Assembly: GCA_009741485.1 (NCBI GenBank)
Contig: CM019219.1
Location: forward strand, 30,237,162-30,301,161
Reading direction: 5' to 3'
DNA: 64,000 nucleotides
Source of the DNA: Malurus cyaneus samueli
Lineage: Eukaryota > Chordata > Aves > Passeriformes > Maluridae
Part shown: piece by piece, positions 13,258 through 25,965 of the stretch
How the letters are laid out: every line of letters begins with the position of its first letter
How positions within the stretch are numbered: the first letter of the stretch is position 1
Position numbers and translations under genes: made by a program
Notes under the pieces: model-generated
The model's input: the letters and a program-made list of their open reading frames with translations, nothing else
What the model was told of the DNA's origin: nothing
Databases searched by the model: none

Positions 13258-13500
13258 ATGAGGAAGAAAAAAACACACACAAAAAAAAAAAAACAACACA
13301 AAACAAGACATGAGAGCATCACAAGGAGACAGAAACACTGTTTATTCCAATACAGCACATGTGGGTTTCTTGGGAAACCGTTCCTTTCTTCTGTCCCAAA
13401 TATTTCACAGGGTTAGGAAAGAACCCTTATTCACTTTCTGAAAAGTACTGCTACAAAGCTTCCCTGTCCCAAGTCTGTTCCACGCTCCGCAACCTGTGTT

Positions 13501-14337
13501 GATGAAATATTTACATGAAGGAATGCACAGAAAGAGCTAAAAGGAGATGGAGAAAAGGTTTGTGCCAAGGAGCAGAGTTATTTCTGTGGAGGAAACAGGA
13601 ACTACTGGAGGGAACTGAAACAATTTCACATCCAGCTTAATCCCAACAGGTCTAAAAAGCGTCATTTGAAATTTAAGTGCATTTTAAAGATGACAATTAT
13701 TTTTTGAAATGTAAAGCAGACACAAGCTCTTGGCACAAATACTAATATTCCATATATTCAGGAGTGGAGATGATTGGAAATATCAGCCCAAGCCTGCCTT
13801 AAACACTGAGCAATGGAATTAACAGGCACTGGGATTCCTGGAAAACACACCTTCCTTTAGTTAGTGTAAGGAATTAAAACATTCCATCCTTTCACGTCAG
13901 TGAGAAAACAGAACAACTGCAGCATTCTTTGTGAAAATCTAAATCCAGCCTGTTCTCCCAAACAGCAACATCAGCCAGAGCCAAAGGGAAAAGTCAAAGC
14001 CATGGAAAAGCAGTCAAACCCTGTGCAGGTCGTTGTTCATCCTGGGGGGATGGGACAGGACACAGGGAATGGGGTCACACTGCCAGAGGGCAGGGATGGA
14101 TGGGATATTGGGAAGGAATTGCTTGGAGGTTGGGATTTGGGAGGAGGGGAGCCCTGGCACAGGGTGCCCAGAGAAGCTGTGGCTGCCCCTGATCCCTGCA
14201 GTGCCCAAGGCCAGGCGGACATGGGGCTGGGAGCAGCCTGGGACAGGGGAGGTTCCCTGCCATGGATGGGGTGGGATGGATGAGCTTTAGGGTTCCTTCC
14301 AACCCAAACCATCCCATGATCTCGCCCCTCTCTTCCA
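13501..14337. other. Segment present in copy B, nearly absent from copy A
   Basis: Copy A has about 56 bases (5665-5720) in place of these 837 bases. The segment is AT-rich and intron-like up to 14040 and then contains a CR1 fragment. The sequence on both sides aligns again at once. Confidence 0.75.
14041..14330 (+). mobile_element. CR1 LINE 3' fragment (copy B only)
   Basis: Plus-strand CR1 tail with GGCACAGGGTGCCCAGAGAA and the ending TTCCTTCCAACCCAAACC. No counterpart exists in copy A. Confidence 0.85.
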
Positions 14338-14490
14338 ATAATAAAAGTACCAGGTCTTTAATAATCTGTAACCCCAGTGCCCTTTAGGTGCAATATTTCT
14401 AAATGGATGCTGAAAGCAACATTCAGAAAGCAACATGAATTCCCATGGCTTTTCCCTCTCCAGCATGTGATTCCAGCAGCATTCACTTCT

Positions 14491-14740
14491 CATCACAGAA
14501 CAACTGAGGCTGGAAAAGTCCTCTGAGATCAGGTCCAACCATTAGCCCAGCACTACCACATCCACCAAATTCCAAGTGCCACCTTCAGCTCTTGGACACC
14601 CCAGGCGATGTGACTCCACCACCTCCCCGAGTAGTCCCTGCCAATTCCTGACCACCCTTTCCATGGACAATTATTCCTATCTCCAATCTAAACCTCCCCT
14701 AGCACAGTTTGAGGCAGCTTCTCAAGGTGCTCCCAATCCC
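14491..14740 (-). mobile_element. CR1 LINE 3' fragment (copy B)
   Basis: It starts ATCACAGAACAACTGAGGCT and continues through TCTGAGATCAGGTCCAACC and the CACCTTCAG block. It is the fuller version of 5826-5990. Confidence 0.8.
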
Positions 14741-15588
14741 AGCCTTTCCTTCCTCCCAAACTGTAACTCATCCACAAGGCCTCAGCAATACAACAATTTC
14801 ACCTGTCAGGTTCATGGATCTGCTTTTTCTTGGGCAGCCATCCCAAAAAGCTGGTGTATATTATGCTATTCTCTCCAAATCCTACTTGGACCATTTGCCT
14901 TCCTGTTCAAGGAATAAAATCTAAATTCCTCTCTGTGCTGGTTAATAAATCTGCATGCTGCTTTCAGGGTTTCTTTGTTTTTCAATACAGACAAGGCTGT
15001 TCTATTTATAAAGGTCAAGTAAATTTGTGCAGTCTGTGGAGCCTCAACATCTTGGTGTTATTAAACACAGTATTTCATTTCAACAGCCCCTTTCAGAGAG
15101 AAAAAAAAGAAAATTTCTCCCAATAATGTCTTTTTTTCCACCCACCAATCTGAATTAAGGTGTGCACACAGAGGAGAACGCAAGTGTTTGTTGTTCTTCA
15201 CTTGAATTATAACAGCTATTATTTTTTAAACACTCTGTAACACTTTTACAGGTTGTTTGGATAAGCCACAGCCATAAATCCCACCTGGCTGTCACGCCAG
15301 GAAAAAAGCTTGGCATTATCTGTAGGCAGTGAAAAAAAAAACCTGCCAAGAACAGCAGAGGGTTTGGCGAAAAGGGGGTTAACAAGGTTTAAGAGGCTTA
15401 ACCTGGACAAAAACTGCCTTCAGACACTTCCACATGAAGTACACGATGTCAGACAAGGATTCAAGAGCTGCCAGGGCTCAAACCTTGTTCAGTTCTGTGA
15501 GAAGCTGCAGACTGGTTTTAATCTTTATCCAGTGAGCAACGATCCCATATAAACAGGTTTTGTGGTCCCTGCGGTGATTATGGTGCAA

Positions 15589-15840
15589 CAAAATGGGGCA
15601 GGGAACTTAAATCTGAGTTAACAGCATCTGTGGACTGCTGGTGCTGCACAGAGCCTGTGCAGGGCACGGAGGAACCAGCAAACTAAGGAGCAAACAAGAA
15701 ATCACACCTGGGCACAGCAAAATGGGGCAGAGAGCTTAAATCTGAGCTAACAGCACCTATGGAGCTGCTGCACAAAGCCCATGCAGGGTTATGGAGGAAC
15801 CCAGCAAACCAAAGAGCAAACACTGAAATCCCCTCTAAAC
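15589..15840 (+). repeat. Two-unit tandem repeat of about 130 bases (copy B)
   Basis: The units begin at 15589 and 15718 with CAAAATGGGGCAG. It is the counterpart of 6854-7105. Confidence 0.8.
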
Positions 15841-15931
15841 ACACCCCACTGACAGCACTCACAGTTACACACTGTGCTGCACTGAAACCACAATACAGGA
15901 GACATTCCCCAGCTGAACCTGAACAGAAACC

Positions 15932-17214
15932 AAATTCTCAGTGGCATTTTGTGTTTGATGATCTCCACCATGGCTGGTGGTGCTTGAGCAGGGCCATCTG
16001 CACAGCCAACCTCAAAGAACACAGGAAGAGCAAAAACTGAGCTGAGCAAGGGAGTTCCTGAGTTTGATCATCATATTCTCCCCCAGAGCAGCTCAGAGAA
16101 GTCTGTAAAGGTGGGACCAAGAAGTGCCAAGTGTAATTACTCCTCTCAGGTACTCTAACTGCGTTTTTCTAGACAGATAATGCCAGCACTCCCAGCTGGA
16201 AGCTCAGCAGCAGAAACCCAAAGTGACCAGCTCTACCCTCCAACAATCAAGCTGGGCTCCACAAAGCTTTTAGATTAACAAGAAAATAAAAAAAAAAAAC
16301 CCTCAATAAGTTTCTAACCTGAACTTTAACTATTCAAAACTCCTCACATCATTAGCACACCTCTAACAGACATAAACACAATATTGAAGATTGCTGTGTG
16401 AGTCACTCTCAAGTTAACAGGAAAAGAAAGCCTTAAATAAAACCTGTCATTGACCTGTGTCTGCATTAACATTTGTTCCTTAGGTGGAAATTTGGGGAAA
16501 GCTTTTCTGCCCGTGAAAATCAATGTCCCTTCAATGAGAACGCTGGAATTTTAAGTGTCCTGTTTTTGTTAAAAACCGTGCCTTGTGTAATTTGCTATTT
16601 AATCAGGAATGAAAGGTAATTTCTAATCAGCAAGTGCTTGTGCTTATGAAGCAATTACAGTTCAAGCCTTCTTTGGGACAGAAAAACTCATCAGCACTGA
16701 AAGCCAGGCAGATCGAAGCCTGCAGCGATGGGCAGAGCAAACCCTGTGCCAACCACAATTCTCTCCTCCGCTACAACAGACCCCAAACTCCCCAGCCTGC
16801 TGAAAAATGGGGGGCAAAACCACAAAAATAGCAAAGAATGTCTGTAGAGGAGAAAGTAAAGGAAGAAGATGAACTTCCCACTGCTCTCTGGCCAACCCTG
16901 AGGCTGCGAGCAGCACTCTGAGCAGGCTGATGAATCCTCGCTGTCAAAGGCAGCAGAGGAGTGTTGTGATCTGCACACTCCCTCTCCTAAGCTGCTCTGG
17001 CAAGGCGATTACAGGAGCTGCTTCCTTTAAAAAAGTCAAGTTTATGCACACACAAATAAAGGGCTCGTTGTACAATCGGAAGCAACAGCAGCACCAGGAA
17101 AAGAGGCTGCTGCAAGGGGAAATGGGATGCAAAATGCAGCAGGAAGGGAAGGAACGGAAGATGCTGATTTTTCAGTTCCTACTTCTTATATGGATCAATA
17201 AGGCCACAGTGGTC
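15932..17214. other. Single-copy non-coding stretch
   Basis: AT-rich intron-like sequence with short A runs (for example near 16290). No gene, RNA or clear mobile element was recognised. Confidence 0.5.
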
Positions 17215-17940
17215 ACAGAATTCCAGAATGGTTTGGGTTGGAAGGGACCTTAAAGCTCATCCATGCCACCCCATCCAGGCAGGGACACCTCCCACTGTCC
17301 CAGCTGCTCCCAGCCCCAATGTCCAGCCTGGCCTTGGGCACTGCCAGGATCCAGGGGCAGCCACAGCTTCTCTGGGCACCCTGTGCCAGGCCTGCCCACC
17401 CTCCCAGGAACAATTCCTCCCAATATCCAATCCCTGCCCTCTGGAGTGTGACCCCATTCCCTTGTCTGTCCCTCCATCCCTTGTCCCAGTCTCTCTCCAT
17501 CTTTCCTGTCAGCCCTTCAGGTCCCTGCAAGGCCACAGTGAGGTACCCCAGAGCTTCTCCTGTCCAGGCTGAACAATCCCAGCTCTCCAGCCTCCCTCCC
17601 AGCAAGCTGCTCCATCCCTCTGACCATCCTGGAGCCTCCTCTGGCTCTCTCCAGCAGCTCCAGGTCCCTCCTGTGCTGGGTACAGGGGCAGCTCTGCAGT
17701 GGGGTCTCACCTGACACAGGACAGGGACAGAACCCCTCTCCCCTGCTGCCCCACCGGGGCTCAGCCCAGGGCACGGGGGGTTCTGGGTCGCTCAGCTCCA
17801 CCCACAGACCCCCAGCTCCTTCTCCCAGGGCTGCTCCAGCTGCCCATCCCCAGCCTGGATTGATCCCAGGGTTCCCTGACCCAGGGGCAGCACCAGCACC
17901 TGCCTGGTTAAACCCCCTGAGATTCCTAGGGTTCCCATGG
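17215..17940 (-). mobile_element. CR1 LINE 3' fragment, the longest in the window
   Basis: Minus-strand CR1 from the 3' end (TTCCAGAATGGTTTGGGTTG, GGGACCTTAAAGCTC) through the TTCTCTGGGCACCCTGTGCC block to about 17720. CR1-like sequence continues more weakly to around 17940. The open frames across it are repeat-derived and not intact reverse transcriptase. Confidence 0.85.
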
Positions 17941-18907
17941 GAGTTTGGGCTTCAGGGTTTGGTACCTCAGCCAGGCTGGGGGGAACAGCACTGGGAAGAA
18001 CTGAGGACAGGGGACAAAGCTGACACAGGATTGTACCCGCACTCACCTTTCCCTGCTCAGCTGGGACTGATGTCCCTCCCCTACTGCTCCCAGTCACTCC
18101 TCTCAAAGGAACAGAAGCCACCACTAGCCCAGACATTTGCAGACAGCCCAAAAAGCATTTCTGAGGGTGTGAGGGGGAGGGTCAAACGCAGAAATCTATT
18201 TGGCACCTAAATATAGCCCAGTTAACTCAGCAAACATTTTCTCCCTACTACCCTGCTATTTTGTCTGCGTGCAGAGGCTGCAGGGAACCAGCTGCAGCAT
18301 CACCCTCTGATCACATTCTCCCAGCAGGAATTTGCTTTTGTTCCCCGGCAGAAATTTCTGCCACCACGTGCTCATGACCACTCTCCTGAGTCTTGGGTAT
18401 GAAAATTCAGTTTCTGCTAAAGCCTCGGCAGAAGGAGGAGCTTTTCACCTCAGCCTTACACAAAGGAGCTGGGCTCGGCCACACCTGGCTGGGAACCAAG
18501 GCCCTGATAATCCAACAGGACTCATCAGGTGGCTGCTCTCCCAAGCTGGCCACAGGCTGATTAATTATTTCATTCCACAACAAGTTCATTAGGTTCTCTC
18601 ATTCCACACCAGGTTAATTAATTCTTTCCTTCCACACAACCCAGCTGCTGCTAAAAGGGAGGTTTCTCAGCTGGCTGCACTCAGAGTAGAGGCTGCTGCT
18701 CAGAAAAGCTTTCATGGGCAGTAACCAAAAAGAAGAGTGGGCATTTTGAGATTCTTATTTAAAAAGCATTACAATCCTTCAGAGTATTTTAGGAGGACGG
18801 GGTTGCCTTTTTGTTACTTTTTTGGGGTAATAGGACTGCACACCTGGACACCTGTAGCATGCAGAGGAAAGCTTTTATATATGATGAAAATTAGAATAGA
18901 TCCTGGA

Positions 18908-19265
18908 ACCCAGACTGGTTTGGGTTGGAAGGACCTCAAAGTCCATCCAGTGCCACCCCTGCCATGGCAGGGACACCTTCCACTTCCCAGGTGGTTCCAA
19001 GCCCCAATGTCCAACTTGGCCTCTGGACACAGCTTATCTGGGCACCCTTGCCAGGGCTTACCTTTTTAATTATTTATTCATAATTTCCAATCCAAGCCCA
19101 CCCCCACTGGCTCAAGGCCATTCCCCTTTTTTATGACTCCTCCCTTGTCCCCAGTCCCTCTCCAGCTCTTTTGAGTTTCTTGAGGCACCAGAAGGGGCTC
19201 TAAGTCCATCCAGAGCCTTCTTTTCCAGGCTGACCCACACCTCTCCCAGCCTCCTACCAGAGAGG
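18908..19265 (-). mobile_element. CR1 LINE 3' fragment
   Basis: It starts ACTGGTTTGGGTTGGAAGG and ends in the TTTTCCAGGCTGACCCACAC block; it is more diverged than the copy at 17215. Confidence 0.8.
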
Positions 19266-21779
19266 TGTTAAATGATCCATTACTGATTTTTTTTTTCAGA
19301 ATCTCTTAAATATAACCTTGCCTGAAGTTTTACCACACAGGCAGATCCCTGTCACTGCAGCATCTGATTTACCCTTCAGATGAGTCCATAAAGAAGCAAT
19401 TAAATTAACTTTTCAAAAGCCCTCCCTGCACAACAAATATTGTTTTTAAAAGCCCAGGCCACGGGCAGAAGGAGAGATTTTGAGTCTAAAAAAAAAAAAA
19501 ACCCCCAAAACACCAAGATACCTATGCACAATTCTTCTGCAGTGCTCTCACAAGAACTTGCTGAGGTGGCTGCCTTTTTATCCTCGATGTTTGTCTGGCA
19601 GAAAAGTGCTCCTGAGGAGACAAAGCAACCCCAGAGAAAATGGTGTCAGGGCACTGAGTGGTTGTGGCTGAGCCATCCCAGGATCCCCAACCCAAAAAGA
19701 TTAAAAAAACAGCTTTTAGGAATTCTGGAAACACTGAGCACAAGGAAGGTTTAAAATGAGCAGATTGATGGAAGGGGGAAAACCCAACTGTTCAGCAGTG
19801 AGAGAGATGTGCCAGCGCTGGGTCTGAAGCATCAGTGAGGGATGCTCAGGGTCTGCACCCCACAGTCCTGCCCTGCCCATCCCTCAGTGCCCGAGGGACT
19901 GATGTCACCTGATGACTGCAGACACCTGGGACTTGGGGTGGGATGAGCCCTCTCCTCATTTCACTGAGCAGTCCCACGGAGAGAACCAAGGCAGCTCGAA
20001 AGCAGCCACAGAGCAACAGCCTGGCAGCCAGGCAGATTTTTTGTGCATCCTGTTCTTTGGTGGAACTGATAAAAATTCCATTAAGAAGCTCAGAATAAGC
20101 ATGGAATATTATCTCCCCATGATATATCATTTCTTCAGTATGAGCTAAACCACAAAACATTTCAGCTGCTGACCAAGGAAATCAGGAGAGGTAATGGAGC
20201 TGAAGGCTTCCCAGGAAGCACCTGAGCCTCCGCAGGCTCCTTCAGCCTAGATTAAAACTCCAAATCCCTGTGAAGATCCCATTCTGGGTACATTACACAA
20301 ACATCCACATTTTGCACAGTTCACCTGAGCTTCTGCTTTGCTCCAGTGCCCAAGGCAGCTGTCCCAAGTCTCCCTGCAGATCCTGCATCCTGCCAGCACA
20401 GGCTCACTAAGCTTTACCTGTTGTTTGTTACATATTCATGCACTTTCCATCAATTTAACAACTCTGCCACAAAGCTCTAAATATTGCTCAGCTGTATTTA
20501 TTAAGCAGGAGCCTTCTTCAGAGCCCTGCAGCCAAGATTTTTGTGCCCAGCAAGCTTAAACAAATAACGTGACTCCAGCTTAAAGCATTCGTCCATCACA
20601 GACTGGAGCAAGAACTTTTGTGGTGTTAAACATTGAAAAAAACAAGTGGAAATAGAGTAAACCTGCAATTCAAAATGTCCCTTATAGTTCACACATGGAA
20701 TTTCCAGTCAGAAAAAGGAGAGGGTGAAGAGCCACTGTGCCCCAGAGGTGGCACGAGAGTGACATGGACCCATGTCCCTGGCTCTGCCCCATTTCCAGCA
20801 GCTCTCCCTTGTGTTTGGCCTCACCACGCTGATGGGGCAGCCTCACTCCCCATTTTCCTTTTCCATTGGTACCCACAAATACTGGGATAATTCTTAACCT
20901 GGATTTCTACATGCCAAGTGATGCTCTTAGCACCACACTAGTGGTTTCCTATTTGAGTTATTTTTGGCTTTTAAATTAAAAAACAATTTAGAAAACCTCC
21001 TAACACCTGTTTTGCCTGCGCAAGAGTCACGGCACAAACCCAAAAAGCTGAGATTTGACTGATGATCTCCCTTTTGGAGCCACTTTGCCTACCCAGATAA
21101 CGTTAACACTCATCCTTGCAAAGGGAAAAAATTGGGGATTTAAGAGGGAAGGGATAATTTGGCACAACTTCCAGTGGCTCTGGGTTCCTCCCAGCTGTGC
21201 CCCTCAGACAAGGGAAGGTCAGGGAACACCGGGGACTCTCCTGGAGTGCTCATTATCCCAGTATCCCAGTCCACCCATGCCTGGGCACAGCGCTAATGGA
21301 GAGAAGGAGAGAAGCCTTCCCTTACCACGCTTGTCTCTCCCCTGTGACTGGCAGAGCTGGGCTCCCACCGGGAGAGCAGAAAGCAATCACTGATCTGATG
21401 AGCAGGGCATGTTCCCCCTCTGTGCCATTGCTGTATGGACAGGATTTCAATGTGCAGGGAGGCATAAGCAGACACAAGAGGTGTTACACACACACAACCT
21501 GCTCAGTTCTTAAATATCTGCCGAGTCTGGATGCACAGCCCTGTCCAGGGATCACACACCAGCTGTGTGTGAAGGCACACGCACACTCCCACATTTCTGG
21601 TGGATTTATCCCATTGTTTGTCTGAATGCTCCCCACCAGGGAGGCCTGTTTGATCCACAGGCAGGACTGGAATTCAGGTGTAACTCTGAGGTACAACTTA
21701 GAGGTGAATCCATGATTCTCTCCACCCCAGTCTCTTTGGATCAGATTGTGAAATTTCACACAGCAGTGTGAACTCCCGC
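19266..21779. other. Single-copy non-coding stretch
   Basis: No gene, RNA or full mobile element was seen. Only short A/T runs (an A run near 19488-19500) stand out. Confidence 0.5.
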
Positions 21780-22150
21780 ACCCCTACAATCCCAGTCCCT
21801 TAGGGATGTTCTTGTTCCAGCTGGAGCCTTATCCACAAGCCAGTGTATCCAGGGATTTCCCTGCTGTGGTGTGTTTATCCACAGCCACACTCACTCTGAG
21901 GTGCTCCTGTTCCAGCATGGCCACAGTCCCTCTAGGAAGGAAGCTGCTCCAGGAATGAAGCTGCTCCGGCATTGCCTTACCCACAGCCACAGCCTCTTCA
22001 GGAATGAACCCGCTCTGCCATGAGCCTAACCACAGCCTCTTGCACAGCCACAGATTTTCCAAGGGGTTCCTGCTCCAGCAGGAACCTATCCTTGGGGTGC
22101 AATCCCTTTGGAGATACAGACACTTTGAGATGTTCCTGCTGGAGGTGTAA
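21780..22150. repeat. Degenerate minisatellite-like region
   Basis: Imperfect units of roughly 60-70 bases recur, built from TTATCCACAGCCACA, CTCTTTAGGAATG-like and TTCCTGCTCCAGCAGGA-like blocks (for example at 21830, 21890, 21980 and 22040). Unit divergence is high, so the array is old. Confidence 0.55.
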
Positions 22151-24852
22151 CCCCACCACCACCATCCCCTGCTCATAGCTGGGATGGAGGGACAATCAGA
22201 AGGGTGAAAGGGAAAAGCTCCCAGATATAAAGGCAGTTCAATAGGTATATCAAAAACCACAAGGAATTCATTCCATGTTTTCCACAGTCAGGTGGGTATT
22301 CAGATATTCCTGGGAAAGCAGGGCTCCATCCTGTACAGCAGTGACTTGAGAAGATACAGGAAATATTTGGAGTAATAGCATTTATCTCTCCTCCTCCCCT
22401 CAGCTCCACATGCTGATCATGATTCCATATGGGTTAGGACATTACTTAGGCAGATGGGATCAGCTGTCAAGGCTGTTCCCCCCCCAATTCCTTGTATATC
22501 CCCTGCCTGCTCGCTGGTGGGGCAGGGTGAGGAACAGAAAAAGCCTGAAGGCACACCAGAAAAGCTGAGGTAAAAAATCCAGCCTCCTGAGGTATCTTGT
22601 GCTCCAGTCCCTGAAGATTCTCTGCCTCTGAATGTACCCAGGAAAAAAGGTGGTCTTTTAGGGAGATGTAAAGTCTGGACCCTGCTGGACAAAACAGCTG
22701 TGTAGAAGGAAGAGCTTTGGGGTTGTGAGGGAAGAGAATAAGCAGCATCCATGGGAAGAGAGAAAAATCTCAGGCAGAAGGAAGAGCAGGAACAAGACAC
22801 CCAGGGTGGTAACCCAGGGCTCAAAAGCAAAGGGAGAAGAGGTTGGTGCTCCACACCACCAAACACAGGAGCTGCTGAAGGATGTTCATCTCTTCCAGCT
22901 GACCATGCCCACCCTGAAACCTCTCACAGCTCCCTGCAGATTTTTACTAACTTCAACAATACTGCAATTTCAAGGCAAAGAGGTGGAAGCTACCTGTATT
23001 TACAGGATGCCTGATCCTCCGTGTCACCTAAAGGAATTTCTCGGGAGTTTTACGGTCCTGATTTTGAATGCATCAGTACAGCTGAAGCAAGGTATCATGT
23101 CCAGGCTGAGTGGCACTATTTGCATCACATTCGCTTTATCTAGCCTTCCTGAAATGCTTAGCCACTGCCCTGATGTGCTGCTGGCAGTCACAGGGCATTG
23201 ATTTCCTCTCTTCACCAGAAATATCACCCACCAAGAACATTATTTTCCTCATTTAGCCCGTGGACTCCGAGAGCAGTAATGAATTCCCTTCAGCCGCCGG
23301 ATCTCCGCACACAAATGACATCAAATGGGCAGTTTAAACCTTAACAAGCACTGACACATCCCAGGGCCCCCCTCACTCTGGGGGCAGGGAACTGGGGCTC
23401 TCCATTTCCATCACATCCAGGTTATTTACTCCTTGCCTCCTGAATCTCAATGATACTCTGTGGTGGTGACAGAAATCAACTGCACTTCCACACTGGGATT
23501 TGAAGGGAGCTTCATGAGCAGTGACACCTTCCACTAGACCACGTTGTGCTCCCACAGTCCTGCTGGTTCTTCAAAAAATTCCCTCTACTCCACAGGTATT
23601 AAAACCTGATTGTTCTCCCTTCTAATGAAAGTGGATTTGCATGAATGTTATACTCCCCTACATGTGCCAAATACATACGTGCATATGCATGTCATTATAT
23701 ATACATATTTTTCTTCCCATTCAACACAAACTGTGTGCACATTTACAAGACTCCAGTTTAATTTTCCATCAACCCAGGCAGCTCTGTTATGATTTCTCCT
23801 CTTTATTCACATCACCCACAGCCAGCACCACCTCACAGAACATTAAATAAGACAAAATGAGCTGGCCTGGGCTGGGCAGTTTCCAAATCCTTGTCAGGCC
23901 CCAGTGACAGAGATCCTGCACAGCTTCCCTGACACAGCTGGGATGTTTGACAGGAAATACCTCCAATAAATACACCACAAACCAAACCAAAGAGGGGAAT
24001 TTGGGGAAAAGAAGCACCACTTCAGGCAGGAAGTGTTGCAACCTGACAAGGGGCTTTTTTCCAGTGATACTCTATTCAAGTTAGCTCCTAATGAACAAAT
24101 CTCAAATACAGCGCAAAGACCCCAGACTTCTGGAAGTCTGACAGCCCATTTTTTTAGTTTAAAAGCAGTCACGGGTGTTGAAGTTTGGCTCTCCCTGCTC
24201 AGGCTCTGGTTTCCAAGGAAACCAGTGGCTGCAAGAGCCTTGCAAAACGCCAGTCCTGTGCTCCTGCTCTGAGCACGCTGTGCTGGAGCTTCCCTGACAC
24301 AAACCCTACCAGGCAGGGGCTTTAACACCATTTCCAAACCACCTGGATGCAATTCCAGGCGCTCAGGATGTCAGGATACACAGAGCATACCCGAGTAATT
24401 GCACACTTATACCAAACCACTTTCTGTGGAGGCTGAGAGAAGAAAAGAATTATTTTCATGGTTTAGGCTCCACTGTAGCAACAAATACTTTTGTTTTTTC
24501 CTGTTCTCCCTTCAAAACAAAACGTGAATGTCAGGGACTCCTCTGCCTGCATGTACCCTCTAGAAATGGCAAAGCAGCAGATGAAAAACATTTACAGAAA
24601 TATTTACTCTTCATCCTGATGCATATGCAAGGACTTTGGCCCTGTAAAAAGCCAAGAGCAAAGGCCAGCAGCACAAGCAGCAAGGACTGTCACTGATGGC
24701 AATGAGTGGCATTTAACCCAGCTCCAGCTCAGCTTTCCAGGCCCCCTTTCCTCAGGATGAGGCTTGTTTTCAGTAACGCTCAACATCCTATGGCATCTAT
24801 CCCAAGCAGGTTAACCAAAAAAACTGATATATATCAAGTCGCTATATACTAA
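22151..24852. other. Single-copy non-coding stretch
   Basis: No gene was recognised. A short CR1-like remnant is suggested at 23505-23545 (reverse complement GTGGTCTAGTGGAAGGTGTC). Confidence 0.45.
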
Positions 24853-24894
24853 TGTCTTGGGTTGATTTTATGAGAACACTCTCAACCCAAGACA
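24853..24894. repeat. 13-base perfect inverted repeat with 16-base loop
   Basis: TGTCTTGGGTTGA at 24853-24865 is exactly complementary to TCAACCCAAGACA at 24882-24894. The ends are TGT and ACA. It could be a hairpin or the remnant of a mobile-element end. Confidence 0.6.
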
Positions 24895-25067
24895 GCTTTT
24901 TAACTCCCTAAAGAAAAAAATTTTTCCCTTTGTTCCCATTTTCCATGTCGGTGCCTCAGCAAATCCAGGATTCACAGAGTCCTCTCTCCTTCCAGAGGCA
25001 GCTGGCTGGGCTAAACTCTGTGCTACTCCATCCATTCCTACTGCGCTTCAGCACTCTAATCTGTCTC

Positions 25068-25098
25068 TTATAATTATTATTATTATTAATATTATTGA
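25068..25098. repeat. (TTA)n microsatellite
   Basis: A run of imperfect ATT/TTA triplets. Confidence 0.7.
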
Positions 25099-25719
25099 GA
25101 TAACAATAATTTCAGGCATGTCAAGACACATCCTGTGTTTAGGAACACAGGATGCTGAAGCTCAGGAATGCTCTCACAGAGCCTGGTGAGAAGGCATTTG
25201 TGTCCATGGCCTGGGGACCTCATTTTGTGTTGAAGCACTTTAAAACTCTCCACCTCCACCATTCATACAGGTAAGGATTAATGTAATACAGCTCAGAGGA
25301 GTACAGGTAATTATTCCAGTAGTAGAGATAAAAGAAAAAAGTTAATTCTGCAGAAAATGGAATTATGGAGCTGCGCTACAATTTTTTAAAAGAGTTTCTA
25401 TGTTAATTACCAGCTGTTAGTGTGCTCAAAGCTACTGAACTTGCTGAATAGCGTTGTTTTGCATATAACCACCATGAAAATGTCACTGTAGTTTCAGAAC
25501 AGAAATACTTTGCTTTAAAACACAGTTTACTGACACCACACTGCTAAAATTAATACCCAAAAGCAGCAGGGAAGTCTGTGTTCCTCGTTGAACAGAACTA
25601 AGAGTAACTGACACTGCAGCAATGTTTTATCTTGCAATTAAATTCATCTGAGCAAGAACCATACAGAAAATGACACAACAACTGTGTGGCTTTAATAGCT
25701 TTGTTGGGAGGATTGTTCT

Positions 25720-25965
25720 TTACTTCCTTTGAGTCAAAGCCCTCCGGAGTTCACACTCAGCATCAGCATCACCTGCCTGAACAAGTGTGTTGAGAGAGGA
25801 CCCAAAACGCTGCTTCGAAAGAGGAAAATCGTAGTTCTCTGCAAAACCACCGAACAGCACAGAGCCATCCCTTACTACTGCGAGTAACCCAAACCTCAGC
25901 GGGCTGTTCTGTATTACACAAGGAGCTGAGCTGTCACAATGTCCCGTTGTCACTTGCCGAGGCAT
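25720..25965 (-). other. Unassigned 81-codon open frame in a CpG-enriched patch
   Basis: The frame lies in a stretch (about 25760-26180) with more CpG than its AT-rich surroundings. The translated sequence contains RDGSVLFGGFAENYDFPL and matches no family I recognise. It has no clear splice signals, no duplicate in the window and no supporting conservation. It could be a pseudogene fragment, an exon of an unannotated transcript or chance; I do not claim it as a gene. Confidence 0.15.

Larger units (their letters stand above)
8064..15931 (+). repeat. Direct duplication, copy B (cleaner copy)
   Basis: This is the partner of 1-7199 in the same orientation, offset by 8063 bases at the start and 8732 at the end. 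The sequence flows without a break from 7201-8063 into this copy and on into 15932 and beyond, so copy B is the one set in continuous single-copy context. It contains no recognisable gene, only CR1 fragments and intron-like sequence. Confidence 0.93.

Noticed and set aside
23500..23560. tRNA-like sequence (TCTAGTGG and a TTCAAATCCCAG box on the minus strand)
   Set aside because: The spacing does not give a cloverleaf, and the TCTAGTGGAAGGTGTC part is better explained as a CR1 remnant.
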